The translations under genes were made by a program, and so were the position numbers. A DNA stretch of 64,000 nt from positions 119,000,837 to 119,064,836 of the forward strand of contig CM067083.1 of assembly GCA_034008185.1 (NCBI GenBank), in the 5' to 3' direction. The stretch's first letter is position 1, and every line of letters starts with the position of its first letter. This document shows positions 41,493 to 52,282 of this stretch, in pieces. The DNA comes from Gorsachius magnificus. Taxonomy: Eukaryota > Chordata > Aves > Pelecaniformes > Ardeidae. The notes under the pieces were generated by a model. It did no database searches and was not told where the DNA came from. It worked only from the letters and a program-made list of their open reading frames with translations.

Positions 41493-43326
41493 ATTTTGAG
41501 CCACAACCGTATCTCACGACAGTGAGTTCCAGGGGCTCTTTGCACATAAAATATAGTCCAGGAGAACGTAAATGCATTTGCTGCCTTTCATTTTTGCTTA
41601 AAAAATGGAAACACAACTTTGGATTTCCCTACAGAGGAACAAGGAACCTAAGATGAGCAGAGAGCGTGCTTGACAGGGCATGGGACCATGCACTCTGTGC
41701 TTCTGTGCAGAAAAGAAAGGACAATGCAAGGCTGCATTTTCCCTCCACACAGCAAAGAGCACAGGACATATCCTCCGCCTATCCCACATCTGCTTCTTAC
41801 TGCAGATCCACCAGTGCTCCAGCAGAGATCAGAAGCCACCATCAATCTTCCTGTATAGATGGAGTTCACAGGAAAGTGTGAACTGCAGTAAAATATCTGG
41901 GGGAAAAAAGATCTGGTAGGAAATTATACCCAGCTGAAGCATGCACAGCCCTATACATAAAATACCCTAAAAATATTTGCAAATACATAGATACTGTGAA
42001 AAATTACACTCCACAGTCAGGCCAGACAGACTCTGAAGTTATAGGCATAAGCTGCAGCAATGAAAATATTAAGAAATACCTTTATAAATGTATGGCTGTT
42101 TAAGCACTGGAACAAGCTGTCGAGGCAGGTTATGGAATTGCTAGCAATGGCGCTCTTCAAGGCTGGATTTGACATTGCCCTATTAGGGATGATATACATA
42201 GAGCTAAATCATTTCTGCCATGATGCAGCTCCTTTCCAGCCCAAATGAGCCAAATGTAAATGTGATGTGCATCGATACATACTAAGTACAAGGAACAAAA
42301 CTCCTGCTAAATGAGATCAACACGCAGAAAAGGTGCATCCAATAAAGAACCTTAAATAACCCAGTCATAGGAATGAGTATTGCCAGAAAAGGGTAGAAAA
42401 ATGAAAGCAAGAGGTGTTCAGAGAAATGCATGAGGCATCTGAAAAGGAAACATCCTTTACTACCTGAACACAATTTGTGTATCAATTAAGAGTACTAAAC
42501 CTACATTTTTAAGTGGAAAAGAAAACCATCCCTTTTAGCCTTTGACTTTTTAGCTCAGAACACACTCTTTTCTCTTATGAAACCACTTTTTTCAAAGGAT
42601 TGTAGAAATGCTTGTGGCAAATCAGAAGCAGCTGAAATGACAGCTACCAGTCTGTTAGCCGCAGATGGAGAGCCGAGGAAGCTGTTTTAATAATAATAAT
42701 TATAAAAGACAACTGTATTTGGAGATTCCACTTTGGACAAATGGATTGAGTTCCCACGAGAGTCAGAAGGAGGGAGAATTTAGCTGGCTGTTCTCAAGCA
42801 ACAAACCCAGCCAATGTCTTTTGTATTTGCACTGTCATTATGGATGATCTGGTGATGATGGTCTGTGCTTGGGCAATGGTCCAAGGATGAATGCTTCAAG
42901 CTGAGCGGAGCCTCAAAATCACTGACCAGGAGACCTGCAGACCCATCTCCTGGGACGGAGCAACTGCCCTAAGGGATGGTGATGTTTGAGTTGATAAGAG
43001 ACCTTCTTGTATGTCTCTACAGGAAAAGAAGAGCTAGAATTCAATCTATAAGGGATTCAAGTCAGTGTATGCATATATGATGCATATGCATGCATGTATA
43101 TATCTATTAGAGCTCAAGTAACCTTAACCTGAGGTGTTAAGGTGCTAACCATAACCTTAGGTGTTAAAGTCTAAGCAGTCACCCTAGCTTTTTCAGAGAA
43201 GGATAGGCCTTCCAGAGACTAACACAGCTCATCCCAAATATGTACTAAGCGATTGTCCAGATGACTTTGGCGTTGCCTATATTGACTGCAAAAGAAATTG
43301 AGATTGTGTCATTTCATTTAAGGGAG
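41493..43326. other. spacer between the inverted CR1 copies
   Basis: Non-coding DNA with an old LINE 3' remnant at 42050-42248, an alternating purine-pyrimidine tract at about 43066-43102 and a nearby imperfect repeat of an AGGTGTTAA word (43131-43172). No gene is seen. Confidence 0.7.
42050..42248 (+). mobile_element. old CR1/L3-like LINE 3'-coding remnant
   Basis: The plus-strand translation contains RNTFIN..LFKHWNKLSRQV and then ALFKAGFDIALL. This follows the CR1-family C-terminal order (F..N...VKHWN.LP.EVV, then VFKA.LD.AL). It is diverged and lacks a CR1-type tail, so it predates the flanking copies A and B. Confidence 0.5.
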
Positions 43327-45356
43327 GAATCATAGAATCATAGAATCATAGAATGTTTTGGGTTGGAAGGCACCCCTAGAGGTCATCCAGTCCAACCCCC
43401 CTGCAGGGAGCAGGGACACCCTTAACCAGATCAGGTTGCTCAGAGCCCCATCCAACCTGATCCTGAATGTTCCCAGGGATGGGGCCTCCACTACCTCTGT
43501 GGGCAACCCCTTCCAGTGTTTCACCACCCTCACTCTAAAGAATTTCCTCCTTATATCCAGTCTAAACCTACCCTGCTTTTTAAAACCATTACCCCTTGTC
43601 CTGTCACAGCTGGCCCTACTATAAAGATTTTCCCCATTTTTCCTATAGGCCCCCTTTAGGTACTGAAAGGCCATAATCAGGTCTCCCCTCAGCCTTCTCT
43701 TCTCCAGGCTGAACAAGCCCAACACCCTCAGCCTGTCCTCATAGGAGAGGGGCTCCAGCCCTCGGATCATTTTAGTAGCCCTCCTCTGGACCCGCTCCAA
43801 CACTTCCATGTCCTTCTTGTGCTGAGGGCTCCAGAGCTGGACGCAGTACTCCAGGTGAGGTCTCACCAGAGCAGAGTAGAGGGGCAGAATCACCTCCCTC
43901 GACCTGCTGGCCACGCTTCTCCTGATGCAGCCCAGGGTACGGTTGGCCTTCTGGGCCGCCAGCGCACATTGCTGGCTCATGTCCAGCTTTTCATCCACCA
44001 GCACGCCCAAGTCCCTCTCGGCAGGGCTGCTCTCGATCCTTTCTTCCCCCAGCCTGTAGTGATACCGGGGGTTACCCCAACCCAGGTGCAGGACCTTGCA
44101 CTTGGCCTTGTTGAACCTCATGAGGTTCACACAGGCCCACCTCTCTAGCCTGTCCAGGTCTCTCTGGATGACATCCCGTCCTTCTGGTGTGTCAGCCACA
44201 CCACTCAGTTTGGTGTCGTCCGCAAGCTTGCTGAGGGTGCATTCGATCTCGCTAAGTCATTGATGAATATATTAAACAGCACCGGTCCCAGTACGGACCC
44301 CTGAGGGATACCACTCGTCACCAGTCTCCATCCGGACATCGAGCCATTGACCACTACCCTCTGGATGCGGCCATCCAGCCGGTTCCTTATCCACCGAACA
44401 GTCCACCCATCAAATCCATCGCTCTCCAATTTAGAGAGAAGGATGTTGTGGGGGACCGTGTCAAAGGCTTTGCAGAAGTCCAGATAGATGACATCCATTG
44501 GTTTTCCCTTGTCCACTGATGCTGTCACACCATCATAGAAAGCCACTAGGTTCGTCAGGCAGGACTTGCCCTTGGTGAAGCCATGCTGGCTATCTCGAAT
44601 TATCTCCCTGGCCTCCATGTGCCTTAGCATAGCTTCTAGGAGGATCTGTTCCATGATCTTCCCAGGCACAGAGGTGAGGCTGACAGGTCGGTAGTTCCCA
44701 GGGTCTTCCTTTCTACCCTTTTTGAAAATGGGCACAATGTTTCCCTTCTTCCAGTCACCAGGGACTTCACCTGACTGCCATGACTTTTCAAATATCATGG
44801 AGAGTGGCTTGGTGACTACATCGGCCAATTCCCTCAGGACTCTGAGATACACCTCATCAGGTCCCATGGACTTATGTGCGTTCAGGTTCCTCAGGTGGTC
44901 ACGAACCTGATCTTCTCCTACAGCAGGAAGGGTTTTGCCCTCCCGGTCCCCCTCATGCCATCCATCAACTCGGGTGGGGTGGGGAGAGAGGTTCCCAGTG
45001 AAGACTGAGGCAAAAAAGGTGTTGAGTACCTCAGCCTTCTCCTCATCTGCTGTTACCATCTTGCCAGTCTCGCTCATCAGCGGGGGTACGCTTTCTTTAA
45101 CCATCCTTTTCTGGCTGATATACCTGTAGAAACCCTTCTTGTTATTCTTTGCATCCCTAGCCAAGTTTAGCTCCAGCTGAGCCTTGGCTTTCCTGACCCC
45201 ATTCCTACACAACCGGACCACGTCCCTATACTCTTCCCAGGATGCCTGTCCCTGCTTCCACTGCCTGTGCAGTTCCCTCTTCCTCCTTAGTTTGACCAGC
45301 ATCTCTCGTCTCAGCCATGCCGGTCTCTTCCCTTCTTTGCCCGATTTCTTACACCT
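43327..45356 (-). mobile_element. CR1 LINE, 5'-truncated long copy (copy B)
   Basis: A 2.03-kb CR1 on the minus strand. Its 5' truncation point (45356) lies in the linker just before the reverse transcriptase and corresponds to base 39463 of copy A. It ends with three ATTCTATG-type units at 43327. It shares with A the frameshift before LADD and a GGGGTGCC variant in the tail where the other CR1 ends here read GGGGTCCC. It lies antisense to PTCHD4. No clear target-site duplication is visible, which is usual for CR1. Confidence 0.95.
43330..45356 (-). pseudogene. CR1 ORF2 remnant (reverse transcriptase and C-terminal domain), copy B
   Basis: Two frames in series. One of 365 codons (45302-44205) carries [18 protein letters not shown] and [14 protein letters not shown]. 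One of about 289 codons (44199-43330) begins just after the displaced LADD motif. The break is at the same place and of the same size as in copy A. The only visible coding differences from A are Met/Thr at the end of the first frame, loss of one Leu codon (FKKQG instead of FKLKQG) and Ser/Phe near the end. The endonuclease is absent. It is inactive as it stands. Confidence 0.9.
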
Positions 45357-46327
45357 AGATTCAGCCTGATTCAGAAAGGGTTGGATTTATACACAGCTAG
45401 CTAAACCATGATCATTATTTTGCATACTATGGCAAGACTAAAACATAATAGGAAGGAAGAAATATGAAAAATTATGACCATATTCAAAAGCCCAGTTCCA
45501 AAATGGGCAAAAAGAAATTTCACTTGTGAAGGAATTTTCCCATAGCTGCCCTCTTTCAGTCACATAATTTTCCCCTGAAGAGTTAGGAGCAGGATACAGA
45601 ACTCAATAGACTGCTTGCCAAATGTTCTAAGTCAATATTTATCTGCTATATTCATCTACACTGTCAAAAACTTTGCATAGAATTAAAAGTTTAAAAAGTC
45701 TGTCGCAAATACAAAACCAACTAAGGAGAACTTACTTGATATTTTATCATTTGTATGTCCTCCTTTGTGCAACCACTAGCCAGTTGAGGTTTTAATAATT
45801 CAGTTTTATCGTTTCATTTCCGATCCTTTTTTTCACTCCATTTCTTTCCCATGAAATGACTTCTCCTCTCTGGTGGGATAACTGCCTGCAGTAACACACA
45901 GCGTGCTGAAGCCACGCTGGCTCCAGGTTCATTGCTCCATGAGTGGTGACAAATGACAGCAGCAGCCTACGTCATTCAACAAGTATCTTCCATGCCATTG
46001 GCATGTGCCTGTGTTACTGGCCTTCAGGCAAAGGTATACTCAGGTGTTGTGGCTGTGACTTTCCATGTGTTAGTCCTGCTAGATGTTGTGAAACAAGTGG
46101 TGTTTCATCCACCGTTATCTGACTGCAAGATGAAGGTGCTGGTTTGGATGCTCAAAGTGATAGTGAGAGCTGCACCAGCAATAGACGTAGGCACAGGGCC
46201 TCAAGTGGTACCACCAGCTGAATGAGATGAAAACCTCAGGCCTCTGCAGCTTTAGATCACTAAAAATGCTCTCTAATTTTTGTTCTGCAAGAGCGGGTAT
46301 ACTGTCCTCAGTGTCTTGGTTGAATTT
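45357..46327. other. intron 2 stretch, nothing recognised
   Basis: AT-rich unique sequence between copy B and the next CR1 fragment. The longest frame (90 codons at 45953-46225) resembles no protein I know. Confidence 0.6.
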
Positions 46328-46582
46328 CATAGACTCATAGAATCATAGAATGTTTTGGGTTGGAAGGGACCCCTAGAGGTCACCCAGCCCAATCCCCCTG
46401 CAGGGAGCAGGGACACCCTTAACCAGATCAGGTTGCTCAGAGCCCCGTCCAACCTGGCCTTGAATGTTTCCAGAGATAGACCCTCCACTACCTCTGTGGA
46501 CAACCTGTTCCAGTTTTTCACCACCCTCATTGTAAAGAATTTCAGTGTGGATAATTGAATTTCTATCTTCAAATTCCCCCTG
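46328..46582 (-). mobile_element. CR1 LINE 3'-end fragment
   Basis: On the minus strand the translation gives FFTMRVVKNWNRL, then [18 protein letters not shown], then the CR1 3' end with CTGCAGGGGGATTGG and ATTCTATG units (46328-46360). About 220 bp match well; the 5' portion up to about 46582 is blurred. It belongs to the same general subfamily as copies A and B but is more diverged. Confidence 0.88.
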
Positions 46583-48842
46583 CCGTGCAGGTTAGACACA
46601 GCGTTGGTGAGCACCACCTGGCTGAAAGCACCGTGCAGGCCGTGCTCTGTCAAGCAGCTGCTGGTTTTTACCCAGATGTGCCTGTATTTCACTGGTGAAT
46701 GCAGTGGCCGCATTATGTGGCTCAGCAGCCTCTAAAATCATTCTGCGTTCCCTGAGAATATGTAACCATGTTTTGGCAGTTGTCATTGCATTTTCCTGCA
46801 GTAATCCATAATATTTCAGCAGTAGGGAATTTTTTGCTCATACTCTACTTTTAAAGTCCAAGGAAAAAAAGCATGTCTTTGCAGCATGATATGACATTTA
46901 TACCTGCCCAACCTATGCATCCCAACCCATATTCAAATGGAAATCTGCCACAGAAATTTTAGATGCTATAGTTGTCCTGGTGTTATGAACTCCACTGCTG
47001 TTGATATCCTGCATATGAAGAAAACTATTTTGCTAGCATAGCCTCAAAACCAATTAGTACTGTATCGTTTTGCAAACTTTATATAATTTCAGAAACCGCA
47101 GGTATAGTCTACTAGAGGGAGCACTTGCATTGCTTTATAAGGAGGACCAACCAGCAGGTTACGGCACACCTGGTGAGACCCTAGCAGGTGAAATTTTCTG
47201 TGTTTCTTTAAGTTTCTAGTTGATATTTTTACTATTACTGTTGAGAAGTTATCATCCTCCAGGGAGGATGCAGTTGCAGAAGCTGAAGGCAGAGAGGTGT
47301 TCTGCATACCAAGTGCGGCGCAGTGAAATCTTTTGTCCTTCTACAGCAACTTAAAATGGTTTAGCACAAAGTTTTCGGTTAAGGCAATTTCAACCTTCTG
47401 AAACGAGACTGAGAGCCCTGGGAACAAAAAGGTTGTTTGTGCTTAGAGTAGATACCACAGCAAAAAGAAACAGTGCAAAGAGCAACACCAAACCCCTTCT
47501 AATGCACAATCTTCTCATGGGAGCAGCTGAAAGAGAAGATGACCCCCCAGGAGATATGCTAACTGCACTACTGAAAGCATTACCAGAAAGTGTGCTGTTC
47601 GGGCTGTAGAGGAGCTGAATGTATTAGGCAAAAAAACAGTGCAAGTATCCCTCCCATCACACTACCAGTCACCTTCAAGGCACCACTTTTAGGAGTGAGA
47701 GCTGCTGGGCTAACTGCATCCTCGGCTCTCTGCAAAAGTACAGCCCAACGCCTTTTGTAATCCCTTATGTGGGCTTTCAACATCTCTCCCATTAGAGCCA
47801 AGAAACAGCAAGAACTTTATCATGCAGTTAGCCTGCTTCTGAATGAATAACCTTGATAGGATATTGAGGGAGAGAAGGCTTTACTAATCACAGATACAGA
47901 TGTTCTACCTCTTTCTTAGGTTATTTGAAGTCAAGCTCTGAACAATGCAGCTAATGAAGCAAGTCTCAAAAGATCTCTCTTACGTGGATTTTGACCTCTA
48001 ATATACTTATTCTTTCCCTGAAGGGAAAGTAATAGAATCTCTTTACTGGGTATTTCCAAAAAACAAGAGCAGAAATATATTATGATTGAAATCTCTTCTG
48101 CTCTGCTGCAATTTTTGAAATTGGTCAGAAGATATGAAAGCAATTGGTGGTCAAGGACAGACAAACAAATCCAAATGCATACACAAACATAGAACACTGG
48201 GCAAAACAAGGCAAAAAAGTCCATCCATTTTCCTTACATATAGTATAAAAGAAAAAGTAAAAACTGTATATGCGGTAAACAGCCATGATTCAGCTTTCAC
48301 CGCAATGAAATCATTAAAACTCATCCACTTGGGAGTTTTGTTCATAAGCTGGAAAAGATATTTGTCAGCTTTTAAATTGCAAGAATATTGTCAGTGCTCC
48401 ACGCGACCTTTGCTTGTCTTTTGTGACCTCTTTTACCCAACCCTGTCAGGCTTGCGTACCGCTTCCCTAGGACTTGACACTGTATTGCAAAACACACATC
48501 AAACAATGCACTCCTTATGGGACTTGTTGTTGTAGATATTGATAAATTTTCCTTGGAGTTTATTCAATGTTTATGTTAAAAGATGGGAATATCTTTACTT
48601 TAGTCAGTGACACAAATGTCCAGTTTCATGTCTTTTACTGGAACACATTGCAAGGTTTTTAACTCTTAGAGGGGATTGTTTGAAGTGACATTAGTGAGGA
48701 AAAGTGAAAGCATCACAAAATTGTTGAAAAATTGAGATTTTTTTTCACCTGCAGATCACGTTCTTCCATGACTTTTCCCTAAAAGTGTGTGTAACTGGGT
48801 CACTGATCCACTGAGCCAACCACATCAGGGCAGACCAAAAGT
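46583..48842. other. intron 2 stretch, nothing recognised
   Basis: Unique, mostly AT-rich sequence. Frames are under about 135 codons and show no family features. No repeat is recognised. Confidence 0.55.
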
Positions 48843-49232
48843 TAAAGCATGTGATTAAGAGCATTGCCCAAAAGCCTCTTAAACATGGGCAGGCTTGTGG
48901 CATTGACCATCTCTCTGGGAAGCCTGTTTGAGTGTTTGAGCACCCTCTCGGTAAAGAAACGCTTCCTAATGCCAAACCTGAACCTCCCCTGCCTCAGTTT
49001 TGAACCATTCCCAGGCATCCTATCACTGGGTACCAGGGAGAAGAGCTCAGCACCTCCCTCTCCACGTCCCCTCCTCAGGAACCTGCACAGAGCAATGAGG
49101 TCACCCCTCAGCCGCCTTTTCTCCAAACTAGAGAAGCCCAGGGTCCTTAGCTGCTCCTCACAGGACATGCCTTCCAGCCCTTTCACCAAATTTGATGCCC
49201 TCCTCTGGATGCATTCAAGTACCTTCAAGTTT
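48843..49232 (-). mobile_element. CR1-related LINE fragment of a more diverged subfamily
   Basis: The minus-strand translation runs VLECIQRRASNLVKGLEGMS, then [20 protein letters not shown], then SKLRQGRFRFGIRKRFFTERV, then NRLPREMV and FKRLLGNAL. This is the CR1 C-terminal order in one open frame (within 48842-49363), but with different residues (LVKGLE where copies A and B have MIRGLE) and no ATTCTATG tail. It is a separate, older CR1 lineage. The preserved frame is a relic and not evidence of function. Confidence 0.88.
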
Positions 49233-51836
49233 TCAATTCCAGTTTCACCAAAAGCTAGAAAAGTTAGAGAGTAATTTTGCATAAATTCCTTTGAAAAGAA
49301 AATTATTTCACCAGTCCAAGTGTAAGAACCTTTTATTTCCTGGAAAAAAGAAGTGATAACCATTTCTAGTTTTCATAATTTTCAAGTTCTTTACTTTCCA
49401 CTCTAAAACCTCCTTTCTCATTCATTTTTCCTCTGGCAAAAAGGGAAATAAAGAAAAAGGGGAAGAAAAATATCAGGGTGAAAGGAAATGAAGAAAGGAA
49501 GCCATCCAGGCCTTCCTTTTGCTTTTTGAATTGTAAACATGCTGGAAAGAAAAGAACACAGTTTAGTAGATAAAAGATTTAAGTAAAAAGTTTCCAACGA
49601 CTTTACCTTCTAAAACCTTAATATTAAATATAATGGGAACAGTTGTTTTTACACTCTAGATCAAATATTTATGTGAAAAAAAATAAGTAAATATTATCCC
49701 ATAAAATGGCTTTTTAATGATGCAATATTAATTTCCATGATATTATGGAAAGTAAATCCTATTAGATAAACCTGATTTTTTTTTAATTAATCTCCAAGTG
49801 TACACTAGAACAGAAACCATGTTGGTGTAGTATATTCAGATAGTGGTAATTTGATTTACTCCTGCACAACATTTTGATACATGCATGCATTTGTACTATG
49901 TTAATTCATTGTAGAATATACTAAATGTAATAATGAAATAATTATTTGTAAATGCACAATCTTCCTTCTGGAAAGACATAAATAACCAGGCCAGAAAGAA
50001 TTTCTTCTATGCTATTCAACACCTTTCCCCATGCTCTGGAGTGGAAGAGAAATCAATAGTAGTAAAATTCTCAGATAATGCAAGGTTTGGCAGATAAAAA
50101 TAATGAAAGTGCAGCCCAAGCACATCATCAGGCAGACTCATTTTGTCAACATGTGCTTCATCACAGTTAAGTGCTAGATTATGCATCTAGAAACAAAGAA
50201 TATATTCACATTTGCAAGATGAAGAATTCAATCCCTGAAAGCAAAAACAATGAGAACCCTGTCGATAATGCACCAGATATGAATTCCTAGTGTGCTGCTG
50301 CTGTTAGCATGGGAGGATGAAATTGCAAATGTGTGTTAGGGGAAGGATAGGAAAGTGAAACCAGTTAGGTGAATGGCTTCAGGAAGATGCTAACTGGCAT
50401 TTTGAGTGGGGTTCACCTGATGGAATGTAGATGTGTATCACGTATGCAGTATCTCCATGGCACTGTTGAGCCCTTCCTAAACTATGTTTCAAAAATAGAC
50501 TGCAAAACTAGGGTCCTTCACTGGGGGGAATGCGGTGTTCATGTTGTTTTCAACATCAGGCGGTATAGGGCAGGGGGAGATGGCCTAACGAGATCCAGTG
50601 TCTGGAAGCTGCAGTTAAACCATTTCACACAAGAATGAAGTGCAATTCTTTTACACCGACAGCAATTAACCACTGGCACAATTTTTCAGGGCCTGGTGGA
50701 CTCTGTATGACTAGAAACTTTCAGACCAAGACTGCATTTTTCGTGTACAGGTTATACCTCAAAAAATGTGATTTTGACACAGAAATGACAGGTTACAGCA
50801 TTTTGGCATGTGATCATAATAGTTTTCCCTAGTCTTAAAACCTATGAATTTTCTGCTATGGAAGAACAGAAATTTTGTCTTCCATCCGTGTAACAAACCG
50901 GCTTTGCTTTGGCTCATCCTAAATTCTTGTCTTCTCTGCTTTATCCCACTATTCCTATTTTGTGCCCATCTTTAGGGAACTCCAGATAATTGTCTTTACT
51001 CACCAGACTGCTACAAATATTCCTACAGAAAAATCTTACGTTCATATCTCTGTTACATACATTTTATTTTGCAAGCCTTCAATAATAAAACCCACTCTGT
51101 TATTTAACGGTATTTTGTAAGACTGTCGTGTTACAACCAACGTACTAGAAATACAAAATCACTTCCAAAAACTTTCTTCTTAGTACATTTTGAGAAGTTC
51201 CCAAGCTCCACTGACCCATCTGATATGCACAGTTTTCTAAACCGTTTTGCTTCATTTATTCTAGAACATTTCTAGGTTTTAAGCTCTTCGGAGCAGCCGT
51301 GACTCATCTGGTGAACTCCTGCAGGCCTACATGTCTTTTTACTCATATAAATGCAAAGCATGTGAAAAATAATGGAAAGCCATTATTGTTCGTATGGCTC
51401 ACTGGCTTTTGATCACATTTATCCTGAACTCATATAACAGTAGGATTGCGTGAGATGTTGCATCACAAGGATTTTCCCTAACCAAGACATACTGCATCGC
51501 TTCTGTTAGTTTCTATTTTCATATTACTCCCAGCTACTTATTAGTCTTAACATCACTCTTCCATAAACCCATTCAGTGTTTCTACCTTGTGGCTACTGCG
51601 GAGCCCCACAAAGCCAGTGAAATGTGTTGCCTCTCAGCACAGAGATTAATTTCAACTGGCTCCCTTATCTGGTACCTTGTTAATGGTATTCCTCTTTAAC
51701 TCTTATCTTTCCTCTTGCCTAGACATGAAAGCTAGTTTCACTGGTTAGCAATCGCTGTATTCTGTCTCTTAAGATCAGCATCATGATTAGTTCTTCATGT
51801 CTTCAGTCCTTCGACAACCCTTTTCGTGTCTTTCCA
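49233..51836. other. intron 2 stretch with a possible decayed LINE
   Basis: AT-rich sequence. Around 50030-50290 a plus-strand translation shows KFSDNARFG and, further on, IMHLETKN, which loosely recall the KFADD and VLHLG stretches of CR1/L3 reverse transcriptases. The remainder is unrecognised. Confidence 0.4.
50065..50290 (+). mobile_element. possible very old CR1/L3-like LINE fragment
   Basis: AAATTCTCAGATAATGCAAG (about 50066) reads KFSDNA, near the KFADD catalytic motif of this family. A TGCATCTAGAAAC block about 115 bp later reads MHLET, near the VLHLG motif. Spacing is plausible but stops and indels are many. Other origins cannot be excluded. Confidence 0.3.
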
Positions 51837-52089
51837 TGTCCTGGTTTCGGCTGGGACAGGTTAATTTTCTTCCTAGTAGCTGGTATAGTGCTGTGTTTTG
51901 GATTTAGTACTAGAATAATGTTGATAACTCACTGATGGTTTAGTTGTTGCTGGGTAGTGCTTAGACTGGCCAAGGACTTCTCAGCTCTCAGCTGTGCCAG
52001 GGGCACAAGAAGCTGGGAGGGGGCACAGCCAGGACAGTTGACCCCAGCTGACCAAAGGGTTATTCCAGACCATATGACGTCCTGCTCAG

Positions 52090-52097
52090 TATATAAA
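52090..52097 (+). promoter_or_regulatory. TATA box of the solo LTR
   Basis: TATATAAA sits about 10 bp downstream of a TGACGTC CRE-type word, at the expected place in U3. It could still act as a weak sense promoter inside intron 2. Confidence 0.6.
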
Positions 52098-52276
52098 GTG
52101 GGGGAAGAGGAAGGAAGGGAGGACGTTCAGAGTGATGGTGTTTGTCTTCCCAAGTCACCGTTATGCGTGATGGAGCCCGGCTTTCCTGGGGATGGCTGAG
52201 CACCCACCTGCCCATGGGAAGTGGTGAATGAATTCCTTGCTTTGCTTTGCTTGCGTGCGTGGCTTCTGCTTTCCCT

Positions 52277-52282
52277 ATTAAA
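52277..52282 (+). terminator. polyadenylation signal of the solo LTR
   Basis: ATTAAA, about 180 bp downstream of the LTR TATA box and followed by a T-rich stretch. It is in the sense orientation of PTCHD4, so it could in principle cause premature polyadenylation. Confidence 0.5.

Larger units (their letters stand above)
39463..45356. repeat. inverted repeat formed by CR1 copies A and B (about 2.03-kb arms, 1.83-kb spacer)
   Basis: Arm A is 39463-41492 (+) and arm B is 43327-45356 (-), with their 3' ends facing each other. Comparing translations in several frames, the visible differences are one T/C at 40601, one 3-base deletion in B (CTG near 41241), one C/T in the tail and one A/G in the last tail unit. 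I did not do a complete base-by-base alignment. The flanks of the two arms are unrelated, so the duplication does not extend past the element. Confidence 0.9.

Noticed and set aside
43819..44148. 109-codon frame antisense to the CR1 pol remnant, and its twin in copy A at 40671-41000
   Set aside because: A shadow of the reverse-transcriptase region on the opposite strand, present identically in both copies only because the copies are identical.
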